Source: Euglena gracilis (Eukaryota > Euglenida > Euglenophyceae > Euglenales). From it: a stretch of 64,000 nucleotides of DNA. The stretch lies in NCBI GenBank assembly GCA_039621445.1, contig CP154955.1:59551564-59615563 (forward strand), in the 5' to 3' direction. This document shows, piece after piece, positions 1 through 13,988 of the stretch (within the stretch, counting starts at the first letter, position 1; each line of letters starts with the position of its first letter). Under the pieces are notes generated by a model. It searched no databases. It was not told where the DNA came from and was given only the letters and a program-made list of their open reading frames with translations. The position numbers and the translations under genes were made by a program.

Positions 1-394
1 GGGCTTTGCCGGGATGTGCCCCAAAAAAGGGTGTTCCAGGTTGTTGGAACCATCATTTCTGTGTTGCCCCCCCAGGTTATTTTTGGCATTGCCAGGTTAT
101 TTGGGGGAGGTTGTTGACCCTCTTTCAACGTTGTCAATTATGAGAGGTTCTCACCAGCCCTTTAACACGGACGCCCTAATTATACTTGCGGCAGGCGGAT
201 CAACAGGCGTCGGTTCAAAGCATTGCATTAGAGGGGAGAGGAAAGGTGGGTCTGGAGTCTGCTCAAGTCCACTTTACCACAAATGGGCTTGACCAAATCT
301 ACTTTACCCCAAAAAGACTTGACCAAATCCACTTCACCCCTTTGTGGACACGATCACGTCCCCCTCCCCTCCCCCTTCGGGGGGTCCTAGCCAC

Positions 395-1509
395 GCCCCT
401 GGCCTCGGGGGTGCCGAAGCGCACCGCCTCCATCAGCGGCGTCCAGTGGAGGCACTTGTCCCCCGCGTTGGGGTCCACGAACGGGTCCTCCAGCAGCGCG
501 GCCAGCCGTGGCGTCACCGCCCCATCGCTGCTGCCATACAGTGGCTGCGCAGCAGCGGGGGGGGGGGGCTGGTGGGAGCAGGAGTGGCTGCCTGCTAACT
601 CTGGGGGGAAAATGATCTCTGGCATCTCTGGAACATTGCTCATCCAACCAAGCACAAAAGAATGCGAGGTTCAAGTTTTTTTTTTGATTTTGGAGCACGT
701 GCAAAACCAAAAACGTTGGTTCGATGTCCGGACCGAACTGAAAAAAGCCTTAAAATGCCTGAAAATTCTGGAAAAAAAATTGCCTTAAAAATAACGCCTG
801 GCACCCTGGAGCGACCCATATCACATGTGCCTGCGGCCCATATCACATGTGCACGCGGCGCATTTGTTGGCGAGGGAGGACGCGGGAAATCGTGTATGTG
901 TGGGTGCGTGTATCACCCACCCACCTACGAGCCAGTGCATGGCCGCAAGCCTCCAACAGCTCGCTGAGGCGGGGCGGGGCGAACAGGGTCTCCACTTCCG
1001 GGTCGCAGTCGGCGTGGGGGGCAGCCCGGCACTTGGGAGGTGGGGATGCCTGTCAGGCTGCTCTTTAATCGTCCCCCTGGGGGGGGGGGGGCTGTATGTC
1101 CCTGCAGCGCTGGAATTACACCAGAGTTGCTCACCCGGCCAGGCGGAGCAACACAAGAGCACTGGTGTAAGGGGTCCCTGGCCACTCACCACCCAGCAAA
1201 TTGGGCCAGAAGCAAAGTAGCGTGCGCCATAAACAGACAAGAAGCCTCAGTGGAATGAAGGGGGGGTGGCCTGTGCTATGGGGGGCCTGCCCAGAGGAGG
1301 TACCCCCCAGGGGGTTGGTTTGGGATGGGATTCAGCAAAAGAGGATTTCCCTTGAAAATGGCCATTTTTCGCCCCTCCCCCTTTAACCTTCGTCGCCCGG
1401 GGGGGGGTGTTGTGGGTGTGTACACATGTACATGGGTGCACATGTGTGTAATGTGTGTGTGGGTGGGGGGTGGGTGGGGCCATGCACTCACACAACCACC
1501 CACCCACAC

Positions 1510-1561
<52 letters not shown>

Positions 1562-1581
1562 GCTGCTGCTGCTGCTGCTGC

Positions 1582-1665
<84 letters not shown>

Positions 1666-1673
1666 CGTTGTCG

Positions 1674-1722
<49 letters not shown>

Positions 1723-4700
1723 CATTGTCATCATCGTCGTCGTCGTGTTGTGCGTGCGTGCCATGCAACTACCCGCCCCGAACCCCGAAACCCCCCGTCC
1801 TGGCTGAGGCCGCAAACGCCGGGCTGGGGGTAGTACGTGGTGAAGCCCTGGCTGTCCCGGAGGTCCGCCCGCGCGCCGCGGGCCTGCAGGAGCCGGACGG
1901 TGTCCGCGTTGCCCGTCGCCGCGGCGCACATGGCGGCAGGGCGGCGCGCGGGCGACGTGCCCGGGCCAAGTCCAGCCGTTTCCCAGCCCCGGACCCCTGG
2001 GTGGCAAAAATAGAAACTGCAAAAATGCCCGCGCAACCAACTGCCAATTACGCAAAAAAAAAATCGATTTTTTTTTGACCGGTCATTTTGCCCTGACCAG
2101 CCCTTCGCCGAAGCGGCTTTTTTTTGCCGATTTCGGCCCATTTTTGCACCTCCCAGAGCAAAAAAAAATACGTTACCGTCCAGCCACCCTTTGGGCAGTC
2201 GGAAAGTAAATAAACCCCGTCGATGGGGGGGGAGGGTCGACCCGAGTCAGGTCCGGGCCATGCACAACACGATCGAGGGTTCCTGAATGACCACCGGGGG
2301 ATGCCTCACCAAGGCAGCATATCTAACGCCCGGGGCGTTGGCTGGCGACCCCTGGGGGGTCCAGCTCACAAGGTGAAAATTGGGTGAGCCGGAAAAAACG
2401 CTGCTGGCTGAACCCCCCCCCCCCAATGGAGTCCGCCGGCTGGAACTGGGCCTGACCTGGGTCGACCTGGGTGGCAAAAATCGAAACTGCAAAAATGCCC
2501 CCACAACCAACTGCCAACGATGCAAAAAGATGATTCTTTTGACCGGTCATTTGCCCTGACCAGCCCTTCTTCGACCCGTTTTCTGGCCGACTTTGGCCGA
2601 TTTTTGCAGCCCCAGGGCAAAAAAAATCCGTTGCTGTCCAGCCACCCTTTGGGCGGTGAAAAAATAAAATAAACCCGTCGATGGGGGAGGAGGGAGTCCG
2701 GGGCTGGAAAAAGGCTGGGATGGGATCCCCTCCAGCCCAAGCGACGCCCTCCCACCCCCCCACCCCCTGGGAACTGTCACCCACCACGTGCCAGAGCACA
2801 AGGTGTCAGAGGTTGCTCTTCTCCTTACCTCAGAGAGGCAGACAGCCGAAAGAAAAACCGGTCGCTTCGATTTGAGGTGTTTTTTTTTGGGTCCCACGCC
2901 CAAATGTCGCAACAGGTACCAACCCCCAGGGAAACTGTCATACCTGGCCAACCCCCCCCCTCCCCCCGGGGGGTCCAGCCAGCCAGCCAGCCGACTGGAA
3001 AAAGGTGCTGGCTGGATCCCCCAGGGGCAGGGGGCCCGAGGGGCGAGGGGGGGGGTCTTACTGGCTGCCCGGCTGGCTGGAGGCGGCTGAACCCAAAAAC
3101 AAACCCAAAAAACAGGCAAAAAGAAACCCAAATGGAGCTGGATGGTATTTTTTTTAGCCAAAGTTTTGTGGTGAAAGACCCAAAAAATCCTTTTTTGGGG
3201 GCCATTTTCCGCACCCCTTTTCAAAAAATTTCGGCGCTCTGTGCCGTTATTTTTTTCGGTCCGCTCCAGCTTCCTCCAGACTGCGAATTTTTTTTTACAA
3301 CTTGACCCCCCCCCAAGGGGGTCTGCAGCTCGGCTGGGAGCTGCTGGCTGGATAAAAGATGCTGGCTGGCTGGTCTCCCCCGGGGGGGGGGTCTGGCTTC
3401 AGAAGTTGTCTGTGCTTGGCTCAGGTGTCTCAGCCAACCAATCTCTGGTGCGACTCGGAGAGGCAGTGCCCCAGTCCAAGGACCCCAAACACCGAAGACG
3501 AGCCTGGCAGGCAGCCCTGGGGGAGGACCGTCTCGCCCGTTTGAGGGTGCCGCGCATTGACGTCCATCCCAACCTGCGGCAGGCAACGTCAGTGGTGGTC
3601 AGCCTCAAATGCGGCAGGCAACGTCAGTGGTGGTGGTCAGCCTCAAAAACAAAAGCTTCCCGGGGGGGGAATGAGTGGGTGGGTGGGTCCAGCGACACGT
3701 TTTACACATCGCAGCGCAATCCCCTCTTGTGGGTCCCAACCCGGCAAAGAGGTCCGCAGAAACCCCAAACCACACCAACAGATTCCGCCTCTGTGAAGTT
3801 GGTATGCAGTTACTTGCAACCTTGCCCCCCCCCCCCCTTTCTTCCCGGTGTGTGGTTCTCGCGTGTATGCCACTGCGAATTTGGTCGGTGGAATTGCATT
3901 CGATCCCCAACCATACCATCGCCGACTGAGCCCTGGAGGGGGGGGGTCACTTTCCACTTTCCAAAAAACCAGCCATTTATTTTGGAAAAATGACTGGGTT
4001 TGCGTGGGGGGGCATAGCCGAAATTCACACATTACGACAATTTTTCAGAAAAAATCGTTTCTTTCCATTGGAATTCCATTCGATTCCATTGAGGAATCAA
4101 ATTCCTCAAAAAAAAAGGAAGGGGGAGTGATAATTAGCGGGGGGGGGTCGGGGGCGTTGCCCCCTCCCCCCGATCACAACCAAAAATTTCACCCATTTCC
4201 CCTAATTTCCTTGGAAAAATGGAACCCACGTGCGTCAGTGGGGGGGGGGTTGTTGGCCGTGAGAGATGGTGGGGGAGGCATGGGGGCGAATTTGCTGGCG
4301 GGGTGTGGATGCCAGACCAACACTTTCGAAAAACCTGATATTTCCTTGAAATATATTCCAAAATGCTCATTTCTTGGTTCTGTGACATTTGTTTTTCGAT
4401 GTAGAAAACACCAAAATATCCAAAATGTGCAACATCCTTAAAAGTGAGGAATCGTTTTGTGCATTTTCAGGTGTGCAGCGTCAGAATAAATATTCGCTTT
4501 TTTGGGACCTACCAGGAGGGGGTAGTCCGGACACCCCCTCCCAACATCAGTGATAGGGGGGGTTGGACCCCCCTATCACCTACCACCAAATACCGACGGG
4601 ATTCTCATACATCTGTTCCAAAGGAGCCCCCTCCAGCTGGTTTGCGTAAGGGTCGAGCCGAAAATTTCCGCCAATTTTTTTTCAAATGACCAAAGATGAG

Positions 4701-7700
4701 GGGACAACTGGGTTAAGGAGGCAGGGCGGTCTTTCACATAAACTCAACTTCTCGTCTCAACTAACGCAATGAAAAAACCACAGAAGAAATGGTCTAAAAA
4801 CGGGCGTGTCTTGGCAAAAAAAACAGTTCACCAAGAAAAAGTCATTTCTGGCATCCTTGGCTGGTACCATCGTCTATCCACCCAACACATCAAAAATGTG
4901 GTTTTCGGCTTTCCAAAGAAATTGGATTATCGACCCTGTTCGATCCCAGGTGTTGCTGTTGGCCGGCCCTTAAGCCTAACTAACAATTGAGGGGTCCTCA
5001 GTTGAAAACAAAGTCCCATCCCGTAAAGACCGCCCTGTTTTGAGGTGAAACTGAAAAGTTTTGGCCCAGACACCGCAAATTCCAGACTAAAAAAACGATG
5101 CAAAAATGGGGGTTTCGAGTATTTCCATGATGGGCCGTTTTTTGTGACCCGCCCCTGACTCTGAGCCAGCAAACCCTCAGCCAGAGCCGCAGGGCTGGTG
5201 GGCGGGACACCCTCCTCCTCCCTGGGGGTCTTAAACTGAAGCCTGTTCCATGGCGGGGGAGGTAGTACTGTGGGTGGTGGGTGACAGGGGCAGGCACACA
5301 GCCTCATAAGTATGTGATGCTGCCACAAGGGGACGTACCTCAAGCAATGCACCCACACATTCAGTGTGTTGATACTGCACAGCCACCCACAGGGGACTGC
5401 AGTCACGCTTTTGTTGAGTACCTCTAGGGAAGGCTGGATTTCCAATGGTCCACTTTCCAAAAATCGATCATGAAGGGAGGCCATTGAAACCCACCAACGT
5501 CCAGTAACAAACTTTGCGACATCAAAATTACAACTCCCGCGTGCATGTTTGCACATACGTAGGCACTCAGATATCCGCATCAGTGTTCTGATATCAAAAT
5601 GTCAGAACATAAATCACCCTGGGCTTGTGGGATTCGATTTGGTAGTCGGCAGAAGGGGAGGGTGATTATCGAAGTGTACTTGTCATGGAAGCATTGTTCA
5701 GACCACCGCCTGCCCAAATGACCAGGCGGTGGTCATTTGGGCACCACCTGGCCATTTACCTAACCATCAGCCGAACATTGGGATACAATGCTGGACCTCC
5801 AGGCATGGAGAAACACCATTTTCAGAAATGGCAGAAGCAGAAAGAATGCTGGAGACGATTTTAGCGAAGTGTTCAAACTACTTCCTTTGCTGCTTTTTGT
5901 CATTTACGGCCACCTCAAGCCAGCATTTTCCCCGTTGACGGTCAAATAATGGGACTCAGAACCTTTCCACAGATGTTCACTGCCACCGGGGCCCTAATTT
6001 GGGGAATGCGTGGGCGGTCGACTGCAAGGACCTGGGACACCAAGGACCCATTACCCTATATGGCAGTTCGCAAGGTTAATCCCATCCGCGCCGAAGGAAA
6101 CCTTTGACCTAAAAAACCTGCCCCCCCCCCCCCCGGGAAATACGGGACGGGCCTTACCACCCAACCCATGGGGTTTCAGGGATTCCCGTTTAGCCCTGCC
6201 CCCCCCCCCCCCAACCCACCCGCCCGCCCACTGCCCAGCGGAAGCAACAGCGTGGGTCCGGCCTTCGCCGTCGGTGCGCAGCGGGTCGGCAGCCGCGGCC
6301 AGCAGCCACTGCAGCAGCGCCGGGAAGCCCTCCCGCGCCACCACAATGAGCGGCGTCAGGCCGTCGCGGTCCCGGTGGTTGAGGTCGCCGCGGCCCCGCC
6401 GTCAAATACCCCGACAACTTCATGAGGCAATGTTTTTCGGCCCGGTGGGTCGTGCAACGCCGGAAATCGGTCACCTGGACCACTGTTGAGGGGCGGGGTC
6501 CCATCCTGTTCCATCTAAATATCGGCCGAAAAAATCGTCCTTTTGGGGGGGTCCCAGATGTCCCCTTCGGACCATAGACTCACTCGGCGACCCCGGGGGG
6601 TACTTTTCTCTGGGCTCAAACTCACCCACCCACTTTTTCAAAACCCACCTGCGCACGACCCCCCCCCCCAGGGGTCCACCCACCCACCCACTCAAACTCC
6701 CCCTTGGGGGGGGGTCCCAGCGACCACCCACCACTTTTAAACCCATGGCGCACATCAGGCAGCAGGGCCGCCAGCTCCAGCCTCCACCAGCACCTTGGCC
6801 GCCTCCAGCTGGCCCTTGAGGCAGGCCACCCACAGGGGCGACCGGCCGTTGAGGCTGTTCGGCCGGTCCACCTCCGCCGCTGCCCAGGCCCCTGCCCCCC
6901 CCCCCCCCGGCCCAACCCCTCCCCCCGACCGGAACTGTCAGATGCCCCGCGGCAGGCACACTTCGCTGTGTGGGAAAGTCTGGTGGGGGATGAACCTCAC
7001 CACGGTGGCAGTTCGCAAAGAAAAGTCTTTTTTGGTGCTGAAGGAAAACGCTGATCGAAAAATCAGCGCCCCCGGAAATATTGGAAAGGTTGCCAGGAGG
7101 GGGGTGATCGGACCCCCCCAAAGGGGACATAAACAAACAGGTTTCAACTGGGGTGGTGGGGGGCAGGCATTTGCTTAAGGACCCGGGGGGGGGGGGACTG
7201 GCTAGCCAATCGGCCAGGCACTGGAAAAAATGGACTAGCTAGGACCCCCCCTCCCCCCCGGGGGGTCCCCCGAACTGGAAAAAAAATTTTCCTCCAGCGC
7301 TGCGCGCCAGAGGAAAAATGAGGTTTTTAATAGGTTTTTGGCTGATTCTGTTCCAAAAATTCCCAAAAATGGCCAAAAACGGGCATTTTGGGCCATTTTT
7401 GGGGGTCCCCCCAAAAAAATTTTCGGCGCTTTGCGCCGGTCACTGCAAAAAAAAATTGCACTAGCTAGCCCTGCTAGCAGACCCCCCCCCGGGGGGTCTG
7501 CTAGAAATCCCACTAGCCAAATTTGGACTAGCTGCAGTCCAGCCCCCCCCCGGGGGGGGTACTGCAATCTCTTAAGCAAATGCCTGGTGGGGGATCAGGC
7601 TTCAATGTAAGGGCAGGTGAGGGGTTCGGGGGGGGGGGGGATAGTAGCGCAATCCAGGTGACTGAAATTCGGCCCGGCGCGAAGCACTGGGCCGAAAAAA

Positions 7701-10700
7701 ATTTGCCCCCAAATCGGCCAAAAGTGCCACTTTGGGCACTTTCGGGACAAAATTGCCAAAAAATGCCCAAAATTTTCGGCACAAAGCGCCGGAAGGAAAC
7801 AGTTGGCCGTTTGGGGGGGGGGGTCCCAGCACCCCCCCCTCCTGTGTACACTGTGGCTGTTTTATCCCTTCTTCTGACCTGTTTTCGCCTCTGGCCCTTT
7901 TTGTCTGTGTTCGTGGAGGTGGCTCAGCACCCCTCCCCCTGGGGGTCGGTCCGGATCCCCAGTGGCGGGCGGCAGCGGCCTGCCCCGCGCCGCCAGCAGC
8001 AGCCGGGCGACCTCGACCTGGCCCCGGATGGAGGCGATGTACAGCGGCGTGTAGCCGTTGGCGTTGGCCTCAGGGCGTTTGAAGCTGCCCGGCCCAGGAG
8101 GGGGGAACCAACACACGATGGCCTGGCATTTTATCACAGCTATCACGTGTGACCGGGGTCCTGCAACCTGTGACCGGGGGGTGGTCGTAAATGAGGTGGC
8201 GGTCATAGGTAAGGTGGTGTTAAATATTTCGCAACCTGCAACCTGTGACCGGGGGGGGGGTCATGACACCCCCATGACCTGCAACCTGTGACCGGGGGGT
8301 GGTCGTAAATGAGGGGTGGTCGTACGACTAGGGGGGGGGGTAATACAATGTATTACATATTACAACTTATTTCATCTTAATACAACTCATTACAACTTAC
8401 TGCGACTTACCACACACACATTATTCGTTTGCTCACTGAACCTGTTTTTGGAACTCGGTTCGTTTCTGAGCAACTCTGCGGTGTCCTTGGGATGCCTCAC
8501 GCCCCCAGACTAGCCCAAGGCCCAGCTACCGCCTGCCCCCCCCCCCCTCGGGGCTGGCTCAAAAAAAACAGCCTGGCGGGGTGCCTCAAGCGTGGCCGAC
8601 GCCCGGATCAGCAGCGTCACCACCGCCGGGTGGCCGTGGAGGGCGGCCACATACAGCGGCGTGCGGCGCTCCCGGTCCGCCTGGTCCACCTCTGCCGGGC
8701 CCGCGCGCCGCTGCCCGCGCAACCGGCAAAAACCCGCAGCAAAAAAAAGCCACGAAACCCAACAAAACGCCCAGCAAAAATTAAGAGCACCAGGGACACA
8801 AAACCAGGAAAAAAATCAAAATTCCAGAAAGCGGAAAAAAATATGTATATATAAAAATATAGAAACACACATAAAAAATCTTCATGGAAAAGAAGCGCAC
8901 CCAAAATGGCTCAAAAAAGCATGCACAAAATGCAAAAGATGTTCGGCTTTGGGATTGGATTGGATGCGGTACAGACCATTGCCGTGCCTCTCCGTGGTCA
9001 ACAAAACGGGCTTGCTGAACCGGAGGGAGGCATCGCATTCTAAATGAAGACCTACCCACCCCCAGGAAACTGTCATCTGATACCCCCCCCAAATATAAAG
9101 CCCCCCCCCTGAGGGTCTTGAAATCCTGTTCAAACATAAAGCCGAGGGGGGGGGGCTTTATATTTGGGGGGGTTTAATTGGGCAAGAACTGGCACCCTGA
9201 CAAAACTGCCAGGATGACAGGTCGGCGGGTGCCAGGTCGGCGGGTGCCGTAGACCCGGAAGGGTGACCGTGCTCTTGTAGGGTTGTAGGGCCAACCTATT
9301 TTTGGGGGAGGGGTATTTACCTCGGCTGAAAACCCCCTTTGTCTGGGTTGGACGGGAAGACGCACTATTTGGGAATATTATTGGAACTGTTGGATGTAGG
9401 CATATCATTCGAAGGAATATTATTTGGGTGTGGTAATGCCAATACACATTATTCATTTCTGCTTTGCTCAGCTGGAGAGTAGCAAAACAATATTGTTTTA
9501 GATGTTCCAAATGAATTCCCCCAAATCAAACTGTAAACAATAAAATCAAATAGCCCCTACGAAATCAATGGGCTGCTGCCATTTTTTGCCCCTGCCCCCT
9601 ACAGCGTTATTCACCGCTGGAACAGTTGATGGAACTTTTTTTGCCCCTTCTGTGTCGTACCAAACAACAAACTTTATTGCCTTTATTGTTATTGCATGCT
9701 CTATTTGTTGAATAATGGGGTTCACAACAGGTTTGTATCTGTTCCATTATTGTCACATTCCCTCTTCAAAAAAATTGCCGGATATTTATGCATTTTGAAT
9801 GTTTTCTTTCTTTGCCCGAAAATTTCGGAAAAGATGAATAGCTGCTTCATTCCACCATTGTTGGAAATCCCCCTGCCAAATAATACATACCCTCCTGGGA
9901 CTTCAGCTGCTCTCTCTTTTGCTGCACACCTGTGAAGAAAATCCAGGAAATTGGGAAAAAAATTATCAATCTCCGTCAAAAACAGAAGATTTTGGCAAAA
10001 AAAACGGTTGGTGCAACAAATCGAAACAATATCAAATGTCAAATAAGATCTCTGGTGGGGGTGGCTGTCCCCCCCCCACCAAGGAGGTGGGGGGGCGTGG
10101 GTCGACCCAGCACTGCAAAAAGAAAAATTCCTTCAAGCCCCCCCCAATTTGCCATAAATGCAATTTAGGGCACTTTTTAGACAATTTTGAAAAAAACTTT
10201 ACCAGAAATGCCAAAATTTGTGGTGCAAAATACTGAAAGAAAAATTCATTTAGGACCTTTTTATTGGGTAACGGTACCCTCGGTCAGTCCGGACCCCCCC
10301 CCCCCCGATGGTGGGTCTGGATCCCCCCCCCACTGGTCAAGGGTGCACCCCCAGGTTATTTTCTTACGACTGGTGACACACCTTTTTTCCCCACGTACCC
10401 CCCCCCAGGGGCAGGGGGGTCCATACTTTTTTGGGGCTCAATTTTTTGGTCAAATAATTTTTTCTTAATTTTTTTAATTTTCAATTTAATAAATTTGATT
10501 TAATTAATTCAACTATTAACAATTATTTTTTTGGCGCTTTGTGCTGAAAAAGAAAACCCTGCCTCTGGCGGGGGGTACCCCCTGGGGGGGGGGTCTGGCA
10601 GACCCCCCAGGTCTAACCTTTAAAACTGACCCCGACCCTGACCCCCACCTGAACCGAGGACACTTTACGTCACACCCTGCATGGGCATGACGAAGGAGCA

Positions 10701-13700
10701 AGATGGCCACGAGAGAACGGCAAAGACATCCCTGGATTACTCTTGAACGTCTGAGTCAGCCATTTGTCTTTGGACAGATGGCTCTCGCACACAAAAGCTT
10801 TCTTTCTTTTGGAACAACCATTCTTTTTCAAATTTAAGGCACCCAGAACTTCAATGTGTGGATCTTTGAGCGGCGCATACGTATGGATCAGGGGTTTTTT
10901 GAAAACCGGGGGGGAGGGGGGGTCCCCCCACCCACCCACCCCCTGGGGGGGCCGGGGGGTCCCGGGGGTCCCACAAAAAAATGGCCGAAAAATCGCGAAA
11001 AGTGCTAAAAATAGCACTTTTTCGGCGCCAAAGGCGCCGAAAAGCATATCCCCCGGGGGGGGGGGGGGCTCAGCCGAACCCACCCACCCTACCCCCCCCC
11101 GGGGTCCACGACTAAAAAACTCCTGGTGTGGATGGATGGGCGGATGCAAAACCATTGGCTGGAATTGACATTTTTTTGGCGATCAATTTGGGCGTTTGCA
11201 TACGTTAACACCGCTTTTTTCGAGGCATTTGGACCTTCCGTGTCGAGACCCTCCCCGGCCGAGAGCCCCACCCGGAGCAGCGGCGCGGGCTTGGCGGCCA
11301 GCAGCAGCTCCGCCGCCACCGCGTGGCCGTTCCACGCCGCGGCGTACAACGGCGGGCGCCCGTTGGCCGCCGCCTGGCCCACCGGCGACGGCGGCACGCC
11401 GCGGCCGCGATGGGGGCCTTTTTGGCAAAATGCACAACGCATACCCCTACTGGGCAGGGCGGTCCACAATGGGAAAGAAACTTCCATCCCGGCACGTTCA
11501 ATAAAAAAAAACGCACCGGAAAAATGGCCCAGAAATGCCGTGTTTTGACAAAACGGGCTGACTTTGGGGGGGGGGGGTGCTTTCCGGCATCCTTACGCCA
11601 TCGCCCATCCACCCAAAACGTCAGGAAAATGCTTTTTCTGACTTTTTGATGTTCGACCCTGTTCGATCCCCAGATCGGCCGTTGGCCGACCCTCAGGCCT
11701 AAGGGCGGTGCTCAAGGGGTGGCCCTTGAGGAAAAAAATAACTGCCCGTCCCTTATGGACAGCCCTGCCCCCAGGAAGGCTGAAGAAGAAGAAGAAATAC
11801 ACGCCCACCCCATCCATGACATGGCAATGTTCCAGGAATGTGGCGTTGCCACAGGAGGGTGCCAACGACACGCCGTTTTCCCGAAAGCACTGTTCTTCAA
11901 TGAAGAAGTGTTCAGAACAGTGCCATTGATACGGGGGTGTCAACGACACGGTGTGCGTTGGACAAACGGAGGAAAAATATGCGCCAATTGAGGGGAGGGG
12001 GGGGGGACTGTGGAGGAGTTTCAAACATGACACGTCAGCGAATACGGGGCCAAAGGGACAACCTCGTGGGGCTGGCAACTCCTCCGGAGGGGGGGGGCTG
12101 TTAAAACTCTGTGAAAAAACCGCTCCATATTCTTATGAATCACACAGTGCGTTGGGCAGGGGTTTGATGGAGGTCAGGATGGGTCGAACCCTCTCTCTGC
12201 ACTGTCCAAGAGGGAGTGCCCACCCACCGGCGGCCAATTCTCTGGGGCCAGACATTCCGATCCGGCACAAAGTGCCAGGTCGAACCAATTTCCCCAAAAC
12301 TGATCAAAAATGAATTTTTGGTTCTTTTTCTGCAAACAAATACAACACATATGCCAGAAATGCCAGAATCATGCGTCCTGAAATCCTGAAATCTGGTATG
12401 TCTTCGTGGGGCGGGGGTAAATCCAGAGCCCCCAATCCAGGCGGGGAGAAAAACACCCATGTGCTTTCTTTTCAGCTTTGAGCTCTAGAAAACGATTTAC
12501 GTCGGCAAAAAGAAAAAGTCGTGCGTCTCAGAAGCGAAAAAAAAAAGAACCACTACCGCCCAGAAAAACTTCATCCCACGAGTCAGCAATTCAACCTCCC
12601 AGGCCTTTCCAACGAGACAAGCCAGGTACGACTTGAATGAAGAATGAGACGGGGGGGGGGGCAGCCGTTTGGTCATGGCGTGGCCCTCGCGGCCAGCAGC
12701 AGCCACACAGCCCGCGCGTGGCCGCGCTCCGCCGCGGCATACAGGGCGGTCTCCCCGTCCCGGTTGGTCGCGCGCACGCTGGCCCCCGCCGCCAGCAGCA
12801 GCGCCACCACCTCCCCGTGGCCGTGCTGGGCTGCAATGCTCCGCCAGGGCTCCCTGCCGGGGCTCCGACCTTCGCCCCCCCCCCCCCCGAAAGGGGGAGC
12901 AAAAAAAAACGGCCGAAATATACCAGTTTTGTTGTATGAGAGACATCCTTTGCGATAATATTTTCAAAAATTCACATAGGTACAAATGGCAGCATGCTGA
13001 GAAATGGTACAAAATGCAACGTATGGGAAAATACTGAAAATGGCACTTTTTGGGTGGATGAAATTTCCGAATGAATTTGCACATGGAATCGAGGGGCTCC
13101 ATTTAAAGGCTTATTTTGGGCATTTTACGGATTTTTCCGTTTTCTGCTTCAACATTTTTATACACGGGGAGAGGCTCTTTGGAGATTTTTTTTTGGCCTG
13201 GAGGGAGGGAAGTGGGGAAAGGGGCAGGTTGACAGCTTCCATTCATCCACGCAGAGCCACCCTGGGCCCAGCGCGGTGGTGTCGTTGCCGTCCCGCATAT
13301 CCGGTGCGGCGCCGGCCTCCAGCAGGTACCGCACTGTGTCGGGGTGGCCACACTCCGGGCCCCTTTCGATGCATGGACAGGCAGGGTCCACAGACTGGGG
13401 GGTGAAACGGGGATGCTGCATGCAGTGAGGTGCGCCTTGTGGGCTGGGGGGATGTACTGCAAACCCCTTGCCATCCCTCGCTGACTTCAAAAAAAGAAAC
13501 ACAAAAAACCCAAACCTCAAATAATTGATCAATTGTGCACAACTCCATTTTGAAAAATTGCGCAACATTTGTGCGACAAAAAAACCCGGGCCGTGCTCTG
13601 CGGCGAGGAGGAGCAGCGCCGCCAGCTCCTGCCCCTCGGGGCCCCGGCTCGCCAGGTAGCCCACCACCGCCCAGTGGCCGTGCTGGGCGGCCACCTGTAG

Positions 13701-13921
13701 GGCCGTCCCATCCAGGGGGCGGGATGAGGCGGGGGAGGGCAGATGTGTATGCATGCGAGCGAGGTATCCATTAAGTCCGGTTTTAGACATGTGCACACAC
13801 ACATACATATGTGGACAGGCACAAATGTACGACCACATACAAAAAATGTGCAGGGCATATCCACAGAATCAGATATCATACGTCATTGCCGTCATCAAAA
13901 TCATTTTTGTTGTTGTTACCG

Positions 13922-13988
<67 letters not shown>

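Noticed and set aside
1247-2078. Poly-Asn, poly-Thr, poly-Val, poly-Cys and poly-Leu proteins
   Set aside because: All frames of a TTG/TGC trinucleotide tract. The only supported coding in the interval is the ankyrin segment at 1850-1965.
3240-3993. 250-residue plus-strand ORF
   Set aside because: It runs through poly-G/C runs and a 30-40-bp tandem duplication; the only family resemblance in the interval is the ankyrin hairpin on the opposite strand at 3529-3573.
4927-5580. 217-residue minus-strand ORF
   Set aside because: It overlaps an MITE end, and its frame gives no domain. The ankyrin exon at 5339-5425 is in a different frame.
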